Assembly: GCA_005788205.1 (NCBI GenBank)
Contig: SXYT01000031.1
Span: 1-7,050, forward strand
Source of the DNA: Actinomycetota bacterium
GTDB lineage: Bacteria; Actinomycetota; Acidimicrobiia; Acidimicrobiales; Ilumatobacteraceae
Reading direction: 5' to 3'
DNA length: 7,050 bases
Part shown: positions 1 to 5,693 of the stretch, piece after piece
How positions within the stretch are numbered: the stretch's first letter is position 1
Layout: each line of letters opens with the position of its first letter
Translations under genes and position numbers: made by a program
The notes under the pieces: model-generated
Seen by the model: only the letters and a program-made list of their open reading frames with translations
Databases searched by the model: none
Told to the model about the DNA's origin: nothing

Positions 1-837
1 AACGGCCAGAAGATCTGGACCTCCGGGGCCCTGCACTCGAGCCGCGGGATGCTGGTGGCGCGCACCGACTTCGACCAGCCGAAGCACAAGGGCCTCACCT
101 ACTTCATCATCGACCTGGAGCAGCCCGGCGTGGAGATCAGGCCGATCAAGCAGATGAACGGCGCCGCGCACTTCAACGAGGTGTTCTTCACCGATGCCCG
201 GGTCAGCGATGCCGACCGCATCTCCGACGTGAACAACGGCTGGGCCATCACCACGGCCACGCTCGCCTTCGAGCGCAGCGGCCTCTCCGAGGGTGCGGGC
301 GGCGGCATCCGCGTGTCGGCAGGCAAGCAGGCTGGGCTCCTCGACCGGGAGACCGGCGAACTGATGCGCAGGGCCAAGGCGTCCAGCTCCCACCCCGATG
401 AGCACGGCGGGCTCCTCTCCACGCTCCTCTCTGTGCTGCCCCCGCAGGGCCTGAACGTGGTGCAGCGCCAGAAGGTGGTTGACCTCTACATGAACGAGCG
501 GATCGCCGAGATAACACGATTGCGCATCTCGGCTGCCGCCAAGGCCGGCCGTGCCCCCGGTGCGGAGGCCTCCACGATGAAGCTGCACTGGACGAACGGC
601 CTGCGCATCTCCCGCGACCTCGGCATGGAACTGCTGGGGGCCGGCGGCATGCTCACCGGCAGCGACCAGCCCGCCGAGGGCACGATCCAGCACTTCTTCC
701 TGACCATGCCGTCCGCCTCCATCGCCGGCGGCAGCGACGAGGTGCAGCGCAACATCATCGGTGAGCGCGCCCTCGGCCTGCCGAAGGACGTCCAGCCGGA
801 CCCGAACACTCCCTTCCGGGACATACCGAGGAACTGA
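1..837 (+). CDS. Acyl-CoA dehydrogenase, 3' part (5' end outside window)
   Basis: Flavoenzyme that introduces an alpha,beta double bond into acyl-CoA thioesters and passes electrons to electron-transfer flavoprotein. The frame is open from base 1, so the N-terminal domain is missing; 278 residues are visible, roughly the last 70% of a typical protein of this family. The first residues, NGQKIWTSGA, are the FAD/substrate-binding beta-domain signature. They are followed by a beta-domain stretch (KHKGLTYFIIDLEQPGVEI) and the alpha-helical C-terminal domain ending in GGSDEVQRNIIGERALGLP. The position of the MCAD-type catalytic Glu (before G-[TS] in that last motif) is Gly. A Glu in LAFERSGL (bases 271-273) sits where isovaleryl-CoA-dehydrogenase/FadE-type enzymes keep their catalytic base, so I infer the enzyme is active. 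All of the first 60 codons end in G or C. The next gene starts 1 nt after the stop, indicating one transcript. Family assignment is firm; the substrate is unknown. Confidence 0.93.
   Translation, partial: NGQKIWTSGALHSSRGMLVARTDFDQPKHKGLTYFIIDLEQPGVEIRPIKQMNGAAHFNEVFFTDARVSDADRISDVNNGWAITTATLAFERSGLSEGAGGGIRVSAGKQAGLLDRETGELMRRAKASSSHPDEHGGLLSTLLSVLPPQGLNVVQRQKVVDLYMNERIAEITRLRISAAAKAGRAPGAEASTMKLHWTNGLRISRDLGMELLGAGGMLTGSDQPAEGTIQHFFLTMPSASIAGGSDEVQRNIIGERALGLPKDVQPDPNTPFRDIPRN
828..832 (+). promoter_or_regulatory. Ribosome binding site GAGGA for the hotdog gene
   Basis: GAGGA lies 6 nt before the ATG at 839, inside the last codons of the acyl-CoA dehydrogenase gene. It decides the start of the downstream gene: the same frame is open back to an ATG at 761, but that would overlap the dehydrogenase by 77 nt and add an unrelated arginine/serine-rich extension. 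Confidence 0.7.
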
Positions 838-838
838 C

Positions 839-1705
839 ATGCCGATCATTGCCAGCGGGGTCTGCAGGCCGCGCAATCTCTCAGCCGACGCCAAGGGCAG
901 CATCCACGATGACGCGACCGCGACGGAGCTCGGTTTCCGCGCCGGCACGGTGGCGGGTGACATCCACCTGGAGCAGTTCGGCGGCATCCTGGTGCAGGCC
1001 TTCGGCCAGGACTGGTTCGAGCGCGGGTCGCTCAGCATGTACTTCATGCACGCCACTGCCGATTCCGAGCCGGTGGAGGCGGTGCTCGATGTCCCCGGTT
1101 CCGTGGTGCCCACCACGAACATGCAGGTGACGGCGCGCATGACCACCCCGGAGGGAATCACCGTCGCGGAGGGGACCGCGAGCGGCGGTGTCTCCACGGA
1201 ACCGACGGCTCTGCACTCGCGCGACCGCCGCGGCGTCGACCCCTCGACCCTGCGCATGCTGCGCGGTGCCGTGCCCGGCCGCGAACTGGACCCGCGCACC
1301 CGCACCCCGCGCGGTACCGACCAACGGCTGCGCCACTCGCGCGGGATCATGACGGCCCCGCTCGACTGGTACGTGGGTGACTCACCCTGGGGCGGGCCCG
1401 TGTGCTCGCCGCTCACGGCCTGCCAGCTGCTGGTGGCCGGCATGACGGAGTCGATCGAGCGCGAGTGCGGCGAGTTCGTGGGCCTCTACGGTGCGATCGA
1501 GATCCGCAACCACCGCGGGCCGTTGTTCCTGGACACCGAGTACACGGTGACGGGACGCGTTCTGGATGTCGCCGACACGCCGAAGACCGAGGTCCTGTGG
1601 TTCACGACCGAGGCACGCGAGGCGGGATCACCCAGCGGCGAGCCGGTCGCGTCGCTCACGATGATGACGCGCCTGCTGAAGGACTCATCCCCGCTGTACG
1701 CCTAG
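839..1705 (+). CDS. MaoC/hotdog-fold acyl dehydratase-like protein
   Basis: 288 residues from the ATG at 839. The N-terminal part (about residues 14-70) contains SIHDDATATELGFRAGTVAG followed by DIHLEQFG. This resembles the MaoC/R-hydratase region where an Asp/His pair and a following A-G helix bind and hydrate enoyl-CoA. H23 with D24/D25 are the best candidates for catalytic residues; I see no perfect hydratase signature. The C-terminal half (about 170-281: APLDWYVGDSPWGGP to ASLTMMTRLL) could be a second hotdog unit, since double-hotdog proteins of about 290 residues are common in actinobacteria. Tight placement after the acyl-CoA dehydrogenase suggests it hydrates or hydrolyses that enzyme's product; this is inference. 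A thioesterase-like role is the main alternative. The last codons, CTG TAC GCC TAG, are part of a direct repeat whose second copy lies about 2 kb downstream. Confidence 0.72.
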   Translation: MPIIASGVCRPRNLSADAKGSIHDDATATELGFRAGTVAGDIHLEQFGGILVQAFGQDWFERGSLSMYFMHATADSEPVEAVLDVPGSVVPTTNMQVTARMTTPEGITVAEGTASGGVSTEPTALHSRDRRGVDPSTLRMLRGAVPGRELDPRTRTPRGTDQRLRHSRGIMTAPLDWYVGDSPWGGPVCSPLTACQLLVAGMTESIERECGEFVGLYGAIEIRNHRGPLFLDTEYTVTGRVLDVADTPKTEVLWFTTEAREAGSPSGEPVASLTMMTRLLKDSSPLYA

Positions 1706-1706
1706 G
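1690..1706 (+). repeat. Left copy of 17-bp direct repeat bounding the insert
   Basis: CCCGCTGTACGCCTAGG. It matches 3689-3705 (CCCTCTGTACGCCTAGG) at 16 of 17 positions, with a perfect 13-bp core CTGTACGCCTAGG at 1694-1706. Here it encodes the last residues and the stop codon of the hotdog protein. The two copies bracket the tetR/membrane-protein module exactly: the nearest insert gene ends 14 bp inside this copy. Confidence 0.8.
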
Positions 1707-1719
1707 AAGGTCGTTGCAA

Positions 1720-2421
1720 TCACGGCCAGAGCGTTCCCGACAGGACCGACACCCCGAGTGCGACGAGCCAGAGCGACCAGACAACATACGCCACCGGAGT
1801 GATCTTGCCCGCAAGCAACCAGCCGTTCTCCTCATTGGCACCAACGAACTCCATGCTGCACAGAAGCAGTGCGACACCCACTGCAATGCCGACACCTCCG
1901 AGCACGGACACGACTCCCCCGTCGCCGATGATTCCAGCACCAAGGACAATGCTCCAGAGACCGGTGAAGGCATAGCCGAGATGCTCACCGACAGCCACAC
2001 CGAGGTACCTGTTGAACGCCTGAAACACAATGTCGATCGACTGTGCCCGAACCGGGTCAGCGGTCGCTGACTCCCGCGCGAGGTACGGAACCATGAACGG
2101 CCAACGGGCGAGACCGAGGAACTGGACCACGCCGGCGAGAACCCCGAGCACTCCCGCGAGTGTCGCAATTGTCGGAGAATGGCGGTGCTGAACGATCCCG
2201 GCCATGACTGCGACAGGGGCAAACGCCACGGCTGTGAGCATGAAGATCCACCAGGTGAGAATCAGACGACTTCCACCCTCACGGAATCGACGGAGCACAT
2301 CGACAGTGGGCTGGCGGAGGACGTCCGGGTAGTCGAATGATGCGGCCAACATGCCGAAACTCATGTTGAAGAGCACCGGCAGGATGATCAGGGTGATAGC
2401 TGTGACAGTTCGGAGACTCAT
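1720..2421 (-). CDS. DUF4386-like six-pass membrane protein
   Basis: 233 residues from the ATG at 2421. The protein is very hydrophobic, with about six predicted membrane segments (near residues 7-27, 52-75, 83-106, 138-160, 163-188 and 204-228). The loop after the first helix, ASFDYPDVLRQPTVDVLRRF, and the FNRYLGVAVGEHLGY segment near 136-150 match my recollection of DUF4386-type proteins of about 210-240 residues; the function of that family is not known to me. The start is chosen because GGAAGGA lies 6 nt upstream and the ATG overlaps the TGA of the upstream gene; the frame extends further upstream without a better site. It is the second gene of a coupled pair under the TetR-linked promoter. 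Its stop lies 14 bp from the stop of the convergent hotdog gene, with no room for a terminator hairpin between them. Confidence 0.72.
   Translation of the reverse strand: MSLRTVTAITLIILPVLFNMSFGMLAASFDYPDVLRQPTVDVLRRFREGGSRLILTWWIFMLTAVAFAPVAVMAGIVQHRHSPTIATLAGVLGVLAGVVQFLGLARWPFMVPYLARESATADPVRAQSIDIVFQAFNRYLGVAVGEHLGYAFTGLWSIVLGAGIIGDGGVVSVLGGVGIAVGVALLLCSMEFVGANEENGWLLAGKITPVAYVVWSLWLVALGVSVLSGTLWP
2418..2421 (-). other. ATGA overlap coupling the two membrane-protein genes
   Basis: On the minus strand the TGA stop of the upstream gene (2420-2418) and the ATG of the downstream gene (2421-2419) share bases as ATGA. This arrangement typically allows translational coupling and supports coordinated, possibly stoichiometric, synthesis of the two membrane proteins. 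Confidence 0.85.
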
Positions 2422-2987
2422 GGTCGTTCCTTCCGCATTGGCGGGTATGCCGGGAGCACCGACGGCAGGCACCACAGGAGCACGGCCGTGAGGACGATCG
2501 CCCCGGAGGAGCCGAACACTGCGTAGTTGGTCTCCACGTCGTCACGGATGACCAACGACGTGATCCACCATGCGAGTCCCCACATGACCGCATTGACTCC
2601 CGACCACAGAAGAGCGTGCCGTGGCGGCCGCTGCTGCAGCAGGGCTTGTGCCATCCCAAGGACTGCTCCCGTGACGACACCACGGGACATCAATGACGTG
2701 AGTTCGGTGCCGAATCCCACCACCAGACTGGAGAGAACGCCCCCCAGGGCGGTTCCCGCAGCCGAGACCGGGATCCATGACAGCGGCAACCCGAACCGGC
2801 GCAGGGCGTTGTACTGGAGTCCTCCGAGGGCACTGCCGACGAGGAGCCCCCCGGCAAGTGCACTTGGCGTGGTGTCAATCGGGCCCACCGCGATGCGCGT
2901 GACCAGACCACTGACAGGAAACGCCAAGAACGTCGGCATCCAACTGCGCAACCACCACCGTTGCGTGTATGCGTTGATCGAAGTCAT
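2418..2987 (-). CDS. Glycine-rich membrane protein with an internal repeat, unknown function
   Basis: 189 residues from the ATG at 2987. After a short basic N-terminus (QRWWLRSW) there are about four hydrophobic segments (near 17-36, 43-58, 68-92, 103-118) and a further pair near 125-147 and 157-180. Two stretches look like copies of one unit: residues 47-91, containing LLVGSALGGLQYNALRR, and residues 103-147, containing VVTGAVLGMAQALLQQR. Each is a small-residue helix with G-x(3)-G spacing, then Q, a basic turn, and a second helix with G/A spacing. This pattern occurs in unannotated actinobacterial membrane proteins; I do not recognise a named family. The start at 2987 is preferred over GTG at 2996 because the latter lies inside the predicted -10 element. 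First gene of the pair ending with the DUF4386-like gene, divergent from tetR. Confidence 0.75.
   Translation of the reverse strand: MTSINAYTQRWWLRSWMPTFLAFPVSGLVTRIAVGPIDTTPSALAGGLLVGSALGGLQYNALRRFGLPLSWIPVSAAGTALGGVLSSLVVGFGTELTSLMSRGVVTGAVLGMAQALLQQRPPRHALLWSGVNAVMWGLAWWITSLVIRDDVETNYAVFGSSGAIVLTAVLLWCLPSVLPAYPPMRKERP
2428..2434 (-). promoter_or_regulatory. Ribosome binding site GGAAGGA for the DUF4386-like gene
   Basis: GGAAGGA on the minus strand, 6 nt before the ATG at 2421 and inside the end of the upstream coding region. It fixes the start at 2421 rather than at the in-frame upstream codon near 2475. By contrast, the first gene of the pair shows no such site. Confidence 0.75.
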
Positions 2988-2990
2988 AAT

Positions 2991-3003
2991 GTACACTGTA
3001 TAC
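2991..3003. promoter_or_regulatory. Palindromic operator, probable TetR binding site
   Basis: GTACACTGTATAC is an imperfect palindrome: five of six base pairs match around the central T at 2997. It occupies the middle of the 17-bp gap between the two divergent start codons (2987 and 3005). It overlaps both predicted -10 elements, so one bound dimer pair would block transcription both ways. Short near-palindromes beside divergent tetR genes are typical operators of this family; that this regulator binds here is inferred from position. Confidence 0.65.
2992..2997 (+). promoter_or_regulatory. -10 element of tetR, leaderless
   Basis: TACACT fits TANNNT and places transcription start at 3004 or 3005, the A of the tetR ATG. 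There is no Shine-Dalgarno sequence before that ATG. I see no good -35 hexamer at the usual distance, so this promoter should be weaker than the opposite one or need little -35 contact. Confidence 0.5.
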
Positions 3004-3023
3004 TATGACTCGGACCAAATCAA
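2995..3023 (-). promoter_or_regulatory. Promoter of the membrane-protein pair, leaderless
   Basis: On the minus strand: -35 TTGATT (3023-3018), a 17-bp spacer, -10 TACAGT (3000-2995), then a predicted start of transcription at 2988 or 2987, which is the A of the ATG. No Shine-Dalgarno sequence precedes that ATG, so a leaderless mRNA is inferred; these are common in actinobacteria. The -35 box lies inside the tetR coding region. Confidence 0.6.
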
Positions 3024-3670
3024 CGTCCGCCAATTCGATTCGCAGACCCCGTAACTCCCTCAGTCGGGAGGAAATCCTGAATGCTGCGGAGCGTGTGGGC
3101 CAGAGAGTCGGTGGTGACCTCACCATCCGCGAAATTGCCGGCGACCTGGGCGCGTCTCCCATGTCCCTCTATCGGTACTTTGATTCCAGGGAAATACTCA
3201 TCAGCAATCTTCTTGACCGCATCATGTCGAGGTTCGAGTACCCAACGAGGACCGGCGACTTGCAGACAGACCTCGTCGATTTTGCCCGCTCCCACAAACG
3301 ACTGCTTGACGCACACCCATGGGCGGTTTCGTTGTTCTTCACGCACCCCTCACCGGGGCCGGCAACCGATCGAATCGGGGAGACCGCACTCTCGATCCTT
3401 GTGGGCGGCGGCCTCTCCCGCGAGATGGCTGTGTCGGTGTTCTCCGCAGTCATCGCACTCAACTACGGATGGGCATCCTTCGCGAAGGCCCGCTCTGAGT
3501 CGGTCATAAACGGCACTCCGGGATTGAGCCTCGCCGATTCCTTGTCGCTGCTCTCCGACGACGAATTTCCGGTTACTCGGCAGGTCGCGCCCGAGCTCGT
3601 GGAGTACGGGGCACACCGACACTATGAGTTGGCCCTCGGGGTGCTGGTCACCGGCCTGCGGACGGTATGA
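3005..3670 (+). CDS. TetR/AcrR-family transcriptional regulator
   Basis: 221 residues, normal for the family. A basic N-terminal arm (MTRTKSTSANSIRRPR) leads into the DNA-binding domain at about residues 18-65. The helix-turn-helix lies at about 39-58 (LTIREIAGDLGASPMSLYRYF) and is followed by the usual D-S-R-E-x-L helix. The remainder (about 75-221) is a helical ligand-binding and dimerisation domain, with the variable sequence expected for a sensor whose ligand cannot be predicted. It is divergent from the two membrane-protein genes across a 17-bp gap containing a palindrome, so autorepression and control of those genes is the simplest model. The ATG at 3005 has no ribosome binding site, but a -10 element 7-8 bp upstream makes a leaderless start plausible. 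Third-position GC is clearly lower than in flanking genes. It ends 13 bp from the stop of the convergent secreted-protein gene. Confidence 0.93.
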   Translation: MTRTKSTSANSIRRPRNSLSREEILNAAERVGQRVGGDLTIREIAGDLGASPMSLYRYFDSREILISNLLDRIMSRFEYPTRTGDLQTDLVDFARSHKRLLDAHPWAVSLFFTHPSPGPATDRIGETALSILVGGGLSREMAVSVFSAVIALNYGWASFAKARSESVINGTPGLSLADSLSLLSDDEFPVTRQVAPELVEYGAHRHYELALGVLVTGLRTV

Positions 3671-3683
3671 GAATCACAGTTTG

Positions 3684-5693
3684 CTAATCCCTCTGTACGC
3701 CTAGGCCACGCGCGGCCCTCTGGCTGTTCGTCCTAGCGGAAGGCTTGCGCTTCGGCGTGGGCTTGCGCGGTGCTGCGGACTTCCGCGGAGGCTTTGCCAC
3801 AGCAGGAGACCTTGCCGCCACAGGGGACCGCGCCCCCTGGGGGGCGGTGGCCTGCACCCCGGGGCGCACTGCCGCGCCGGACAGCGTCGGCGGGGCCACA
3901 ACCGCGGGCGATGCTGACATCGTCACCGCAGCCACGGACGGGGCTGAGGCCTGGGTCACGAGAGGCTCAGGCCCCGGCTCGGCGGGCGGGGGCAACGTGA
4001 TGGTGGTCGTCGTGGTTGTGGTCGTCGTGGTCGGGGGCACCAGCGAGTCGATGAGGTCCGTGATCGTGCGACGGGCAACGGTCATGTCGACCGCATCGGT
4101 CCAGACCCACAGCACCACGTTGCGGTCGTGCCAGCTGTACCCCGACCCGGTGCCCAGACCGATGCCGGCGTACCGGCAGGCGCCCAGCCAGTCCTGGTCG
4201 GCGGCAATCAGGCGCCCGAAGTCATGCGGGGTGTGCGAGTGCGCGTACTCCCACAGCGCGGCCATCTGTGCCTCGCCGATGTCCTCGCCGTAGATCCAGA
4301 TCGGTCGCGGGGTCGCGGAGTCGGTGAGCATCGTGGACGTTGCGGCAGTGCACGGGACCGTGGTGGACGGTGGGGCGGGTTCTGCTGCAGGTGTGGCCCC
4401 GCCCGTGTCGAGACGAATCGTCAGCGCATCCCACTCGTCGGACGGCGAGTCCGCCGTGGCATTCGCCTTCGTGTACCCGCCGATGACAAGGTTGCCGGCA
4501 GTGTCGAGAGCGAAGGACGACACGACATCGTCCTCCCCGGTGCCGAACTGGCGGGTCCACAGGCGGGTCCCGTCCGGGGCGAAACTGTGGAGGAGGAAGT
4601 CCGACCCGCCGAACCGCGGCTGGCCGGCGATGCGCTTGCCGAACGCGGTCCCCGCCACCAGCAGGTTCCCGTCACGGCCCAGCAGCACCCTCTTGCTCAT
4701 GTTCGCGCACGCGATGACGGTGCGCCACTCCTGCACGCCGTCCGCCGAGTACTTCGTGATGAACGACCCGCCGAGCGCCCGCTCCGTGCACGGCAGGGAG
4801 GGATAGACGCTGTTCGACTCCCCTACCACGTAGTACGAACCGTCGGGTGCAGTGACCCCGCCCTGCGGCGACCACTCCCCGCCGTCGAGATCCGTCACGA
4901 TCGTGCGGACGGTCTCCCCGGTGGCAGACATCCGCAGGGTGAAGAAGTTGTAGTAGTCGTCGTTCCCCCGCCCGTTGACCGAACCCGCCGCCCATGCGTT
5001 GACATCGACCCCGCCGTCCGCCCGGCAGCCGAGCGACATGATGGCATCGTTGTTCCGCGAGCCGAACTGGCGCACCCACATCCGGCGGAACCCGGCATCA
5101 AAACGTGCCACGAAGTTGTCTGCCATCCCGATCGCCGGCGTCTCCGACGGTGCGACCGAGTGGTCCCACGCCGAGCCACCCACATAGAAGCTCCCGTCCG
5201 CGCATCGCTCGATGATGCGGAGGAAGTCCTGGCCGGTGCCGCCGAACTGGGCAACGTGCTCGTACGAACCGTCCGGCGACACCGCCAGGATCACGGCATC
5301 GAAATCATGGTCGTCGGGCTGGACGTCGGTGAGAAAGCGGCTGTCGGAGTACCCCACGAAGACGGCGCGGCCGTCGGGCAGGGCGATGCTCCCGCCGTAC
5401 TCGGAGCCGTAGAACCCGCCACCCGGGACCTCAGGGATGGTGGTCACCCACTGCACCGAGCCCGACTGGTCGATGAGACGCACCGTAGTGCTGCCGCCCG
5501 GGCCCCACCCGTGCTTCGCGAGCGACATCACCGAGCCGTCATCGAGTGGTTGGGCCACCACGGACCCGTCAAAGCCGGCGCCCGTGACCTCGACCCTGTA
5601 GTCGACAACGAGTTCCGCCGCTGGCTGCGCCGCGGCGTGCGAAGGGAGCAGGGCCACCACCAGCGCGGTGACGGCCAGGACGGTACGGCGCAC
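3684..5693 (-). CDS. Secreted beta-propeller-repeat protein with Thr linker and basic tail
   Basis: 669 residues from GTG. Residues 1-22 are a clear signal peptide: MRRT, then a hydrophobic core (VLAVTALVVALL), with cleavage expected after A20-A22 before QPA. Residues about 30-432 carry degenerate SBBP-type propeller repeats: QFGGTGQDF (149-157), RQFGSRNNDAI (208-218) and RQFGTGEDDVV (381-391), each followed by a D/A-D-G-[SN]-x-x-V-x-G-strand (for example ALDTAGNLVIGGYT). Residues about 447-552 form a separate region with two Cys and several Trp (PIWIYGEDIGEAQMAALW; DRNVVLWVWTDAVD) that I do not recognise. Then come Thr10 (555-564), a Pro/Ala-rich stretch and a Lys/Arg-rich tail (about 634-663). 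No LPXTG motif or terminal anchor is seen, so release or ionic attachment to the surface is likely. GTG is supported by GAGGG 7 nt upstream. Function unknown: propellers of this kind usually bind ligands or serve as structural scaffolds. Confidence 0.85.
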   Translation of the reverse strand: MRRTVLAVTALVVALLPSHAAAQPAAELVVDYRVEVTGAGFDGSVVAQPLDDGSVMSLAKHGWGPGGSTTVRLIDQSGSVQWVTTIPEVPGGGFYGSEYGGSIALPDGRAVFVGYSDSRFLTDVQPDDHDFDAVILAVSPDGSYEHVAQFGGTGQDFLRIIERCADGSFYVGGSAWDHSVAPSETPAIGMADNFVARFDAGFRRMWVRQFGSRNNDAIMSLGCRADGGVDVNAWAAGSVNGRGNDDYYNFFTLRMSATGETVRTIVTDLDGGEWSPQGGVTAPDGSYYVVGESNSVYPSLPCTERALGGSFITKYSADGVQEWRTVIACANMSKRVLLGRDGNLLVAGTAFGKRIAGQPRFGGSDFLLHSFAPDGTRLWTRQFGTGEDDVVSSFALDTAGNLVIGGYTKANATADSPSDEWDALTIRLDTGGATPAAEPAPPSTTVPCTAATSTMLTDSATPRPIWIYGEDIGEAQMAALWEYAHSHTPHDFGRLIAADQDWLGACRYAGIGLGTGSGYSWHDRNVVLWVWTDAVDMTVARRTITDLIDSLVPPTTTTTTTTTTITLPPPAEPGPEPLVTQASAPSVAAVTMSASPAVVAPPTLSGAAVRPGVQATAPQGARSPVAARSPAVAKPPRKSAAPRKPTPKRKPSARTNSQRAARGLGVQRD
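3689..3705 (+). repeat. Right copy of 17-bp direct repeat bounding the insert
   Basis: CCCTCTGTACGCCTAGG, 16 of 17 identical to 1690-1706. On the minus strand it encodes residues near the C-terminus of the secreted propeller protein (G-L-G-V-Q-R-D). The regulator gene ends 18 bp before it. Confidence 0.8.
4002..4031 (-). repeat. Poly-threonine codon microsatellite
   Basis: Ten consecutive Thr codons (ACC/ACG/ACA mix) encoding residues 555-564 of the secreted protein. On the plus strand GTGGTCGTCGTGGT occurs twice with a 15-nt period (4003-4016 and 4018-4031), so the tract may have grown by duplication. It serves as a flexible, possibly glycosylated, linker. Confidence 0.85.

Larger units (their letters stand above)
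1707..3688. other. Putative inserted islet: two membrane-protein genes plus TetR regulator
   Basis: About 2 kb holding three genes, bounded by the 17-bp direct repeat. Seen directly: the repeat copies lie at both edges; codon third positions are less GC-rich than outside (26 of the first 72 tetR codons end in A or T, and about a quarter of early codons in the first membrane gene, versus 0 of 60 in the acyl-CoA dehydrogenase and about 9 of 60 at the start of the secreted-protein gene). The module is self-contained, with its own divergent promoter. Inferred: gain of a foreign cassette between two older convergent genes. No transposase, integrase or convincing terminal inverted repeat was found, so the mechanism is open. 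A deletion-prone ancestral segment is the alternative. Confidence 0.55.

Noticed and set aside
761..838. Upstream ATG start for the hotdog gene
   Set aside because: It would overlap the acyl-CoA dehydrogenase by 77 nt and add an arginine/serine-rich, non-homologous extension; ATG at 839 has GAGGA 6 nt upstream.
1402..2070. Plus-strand 222-residue open frame spanning the left insert edge
   Set aside because: It crosses the hotdog gene and runs antisense to the DUF4386-like gene; the translation is low-complexity Arg/His-rich with no domain.
2422..2475. N-terminal extension of the DUF4386-like protein
   Set aside because: It would overlap the upstream gene by more than 50 nt; the ATG at 2421 has a strong ribosome binding site and the ATGA overlap.
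2988..2996. GTG at 2996 as start of the first membrane protein
   Set aside because: It lies inside the predicted -10 element and operator and has no ribosome binding site; ATG at 2987 fits the leaderless start.
2527..3054. Plus-strand 175-residue open frame opposite the membrane protein gene
   Set aside because: Arg/Pro/Ser-rich composition typical of antisense frames in GC-rich DNA; the opposite strand encodes a coherent membrane protein.
1707..3688. Insertion-sequence terminal inverted repeats
   Set aside because: The inner edges share only a short AATCAC-type match in direct orientation; no credible inverted repeats and no transposase, so it is not called an IS.
3704..3717. GGCC-acgcgc-GGCC hairpin as a terminator near the right repeat
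   Set aside because: Only four stem pairs, no U-tract, and it lies in coding sequence.
3745..4293. Plus-strand 182-residue frame with poly-Val
   Set aside because: Shadow of the secreted-protein gene; the poly-Val is the antisense of the Thr codon tract.
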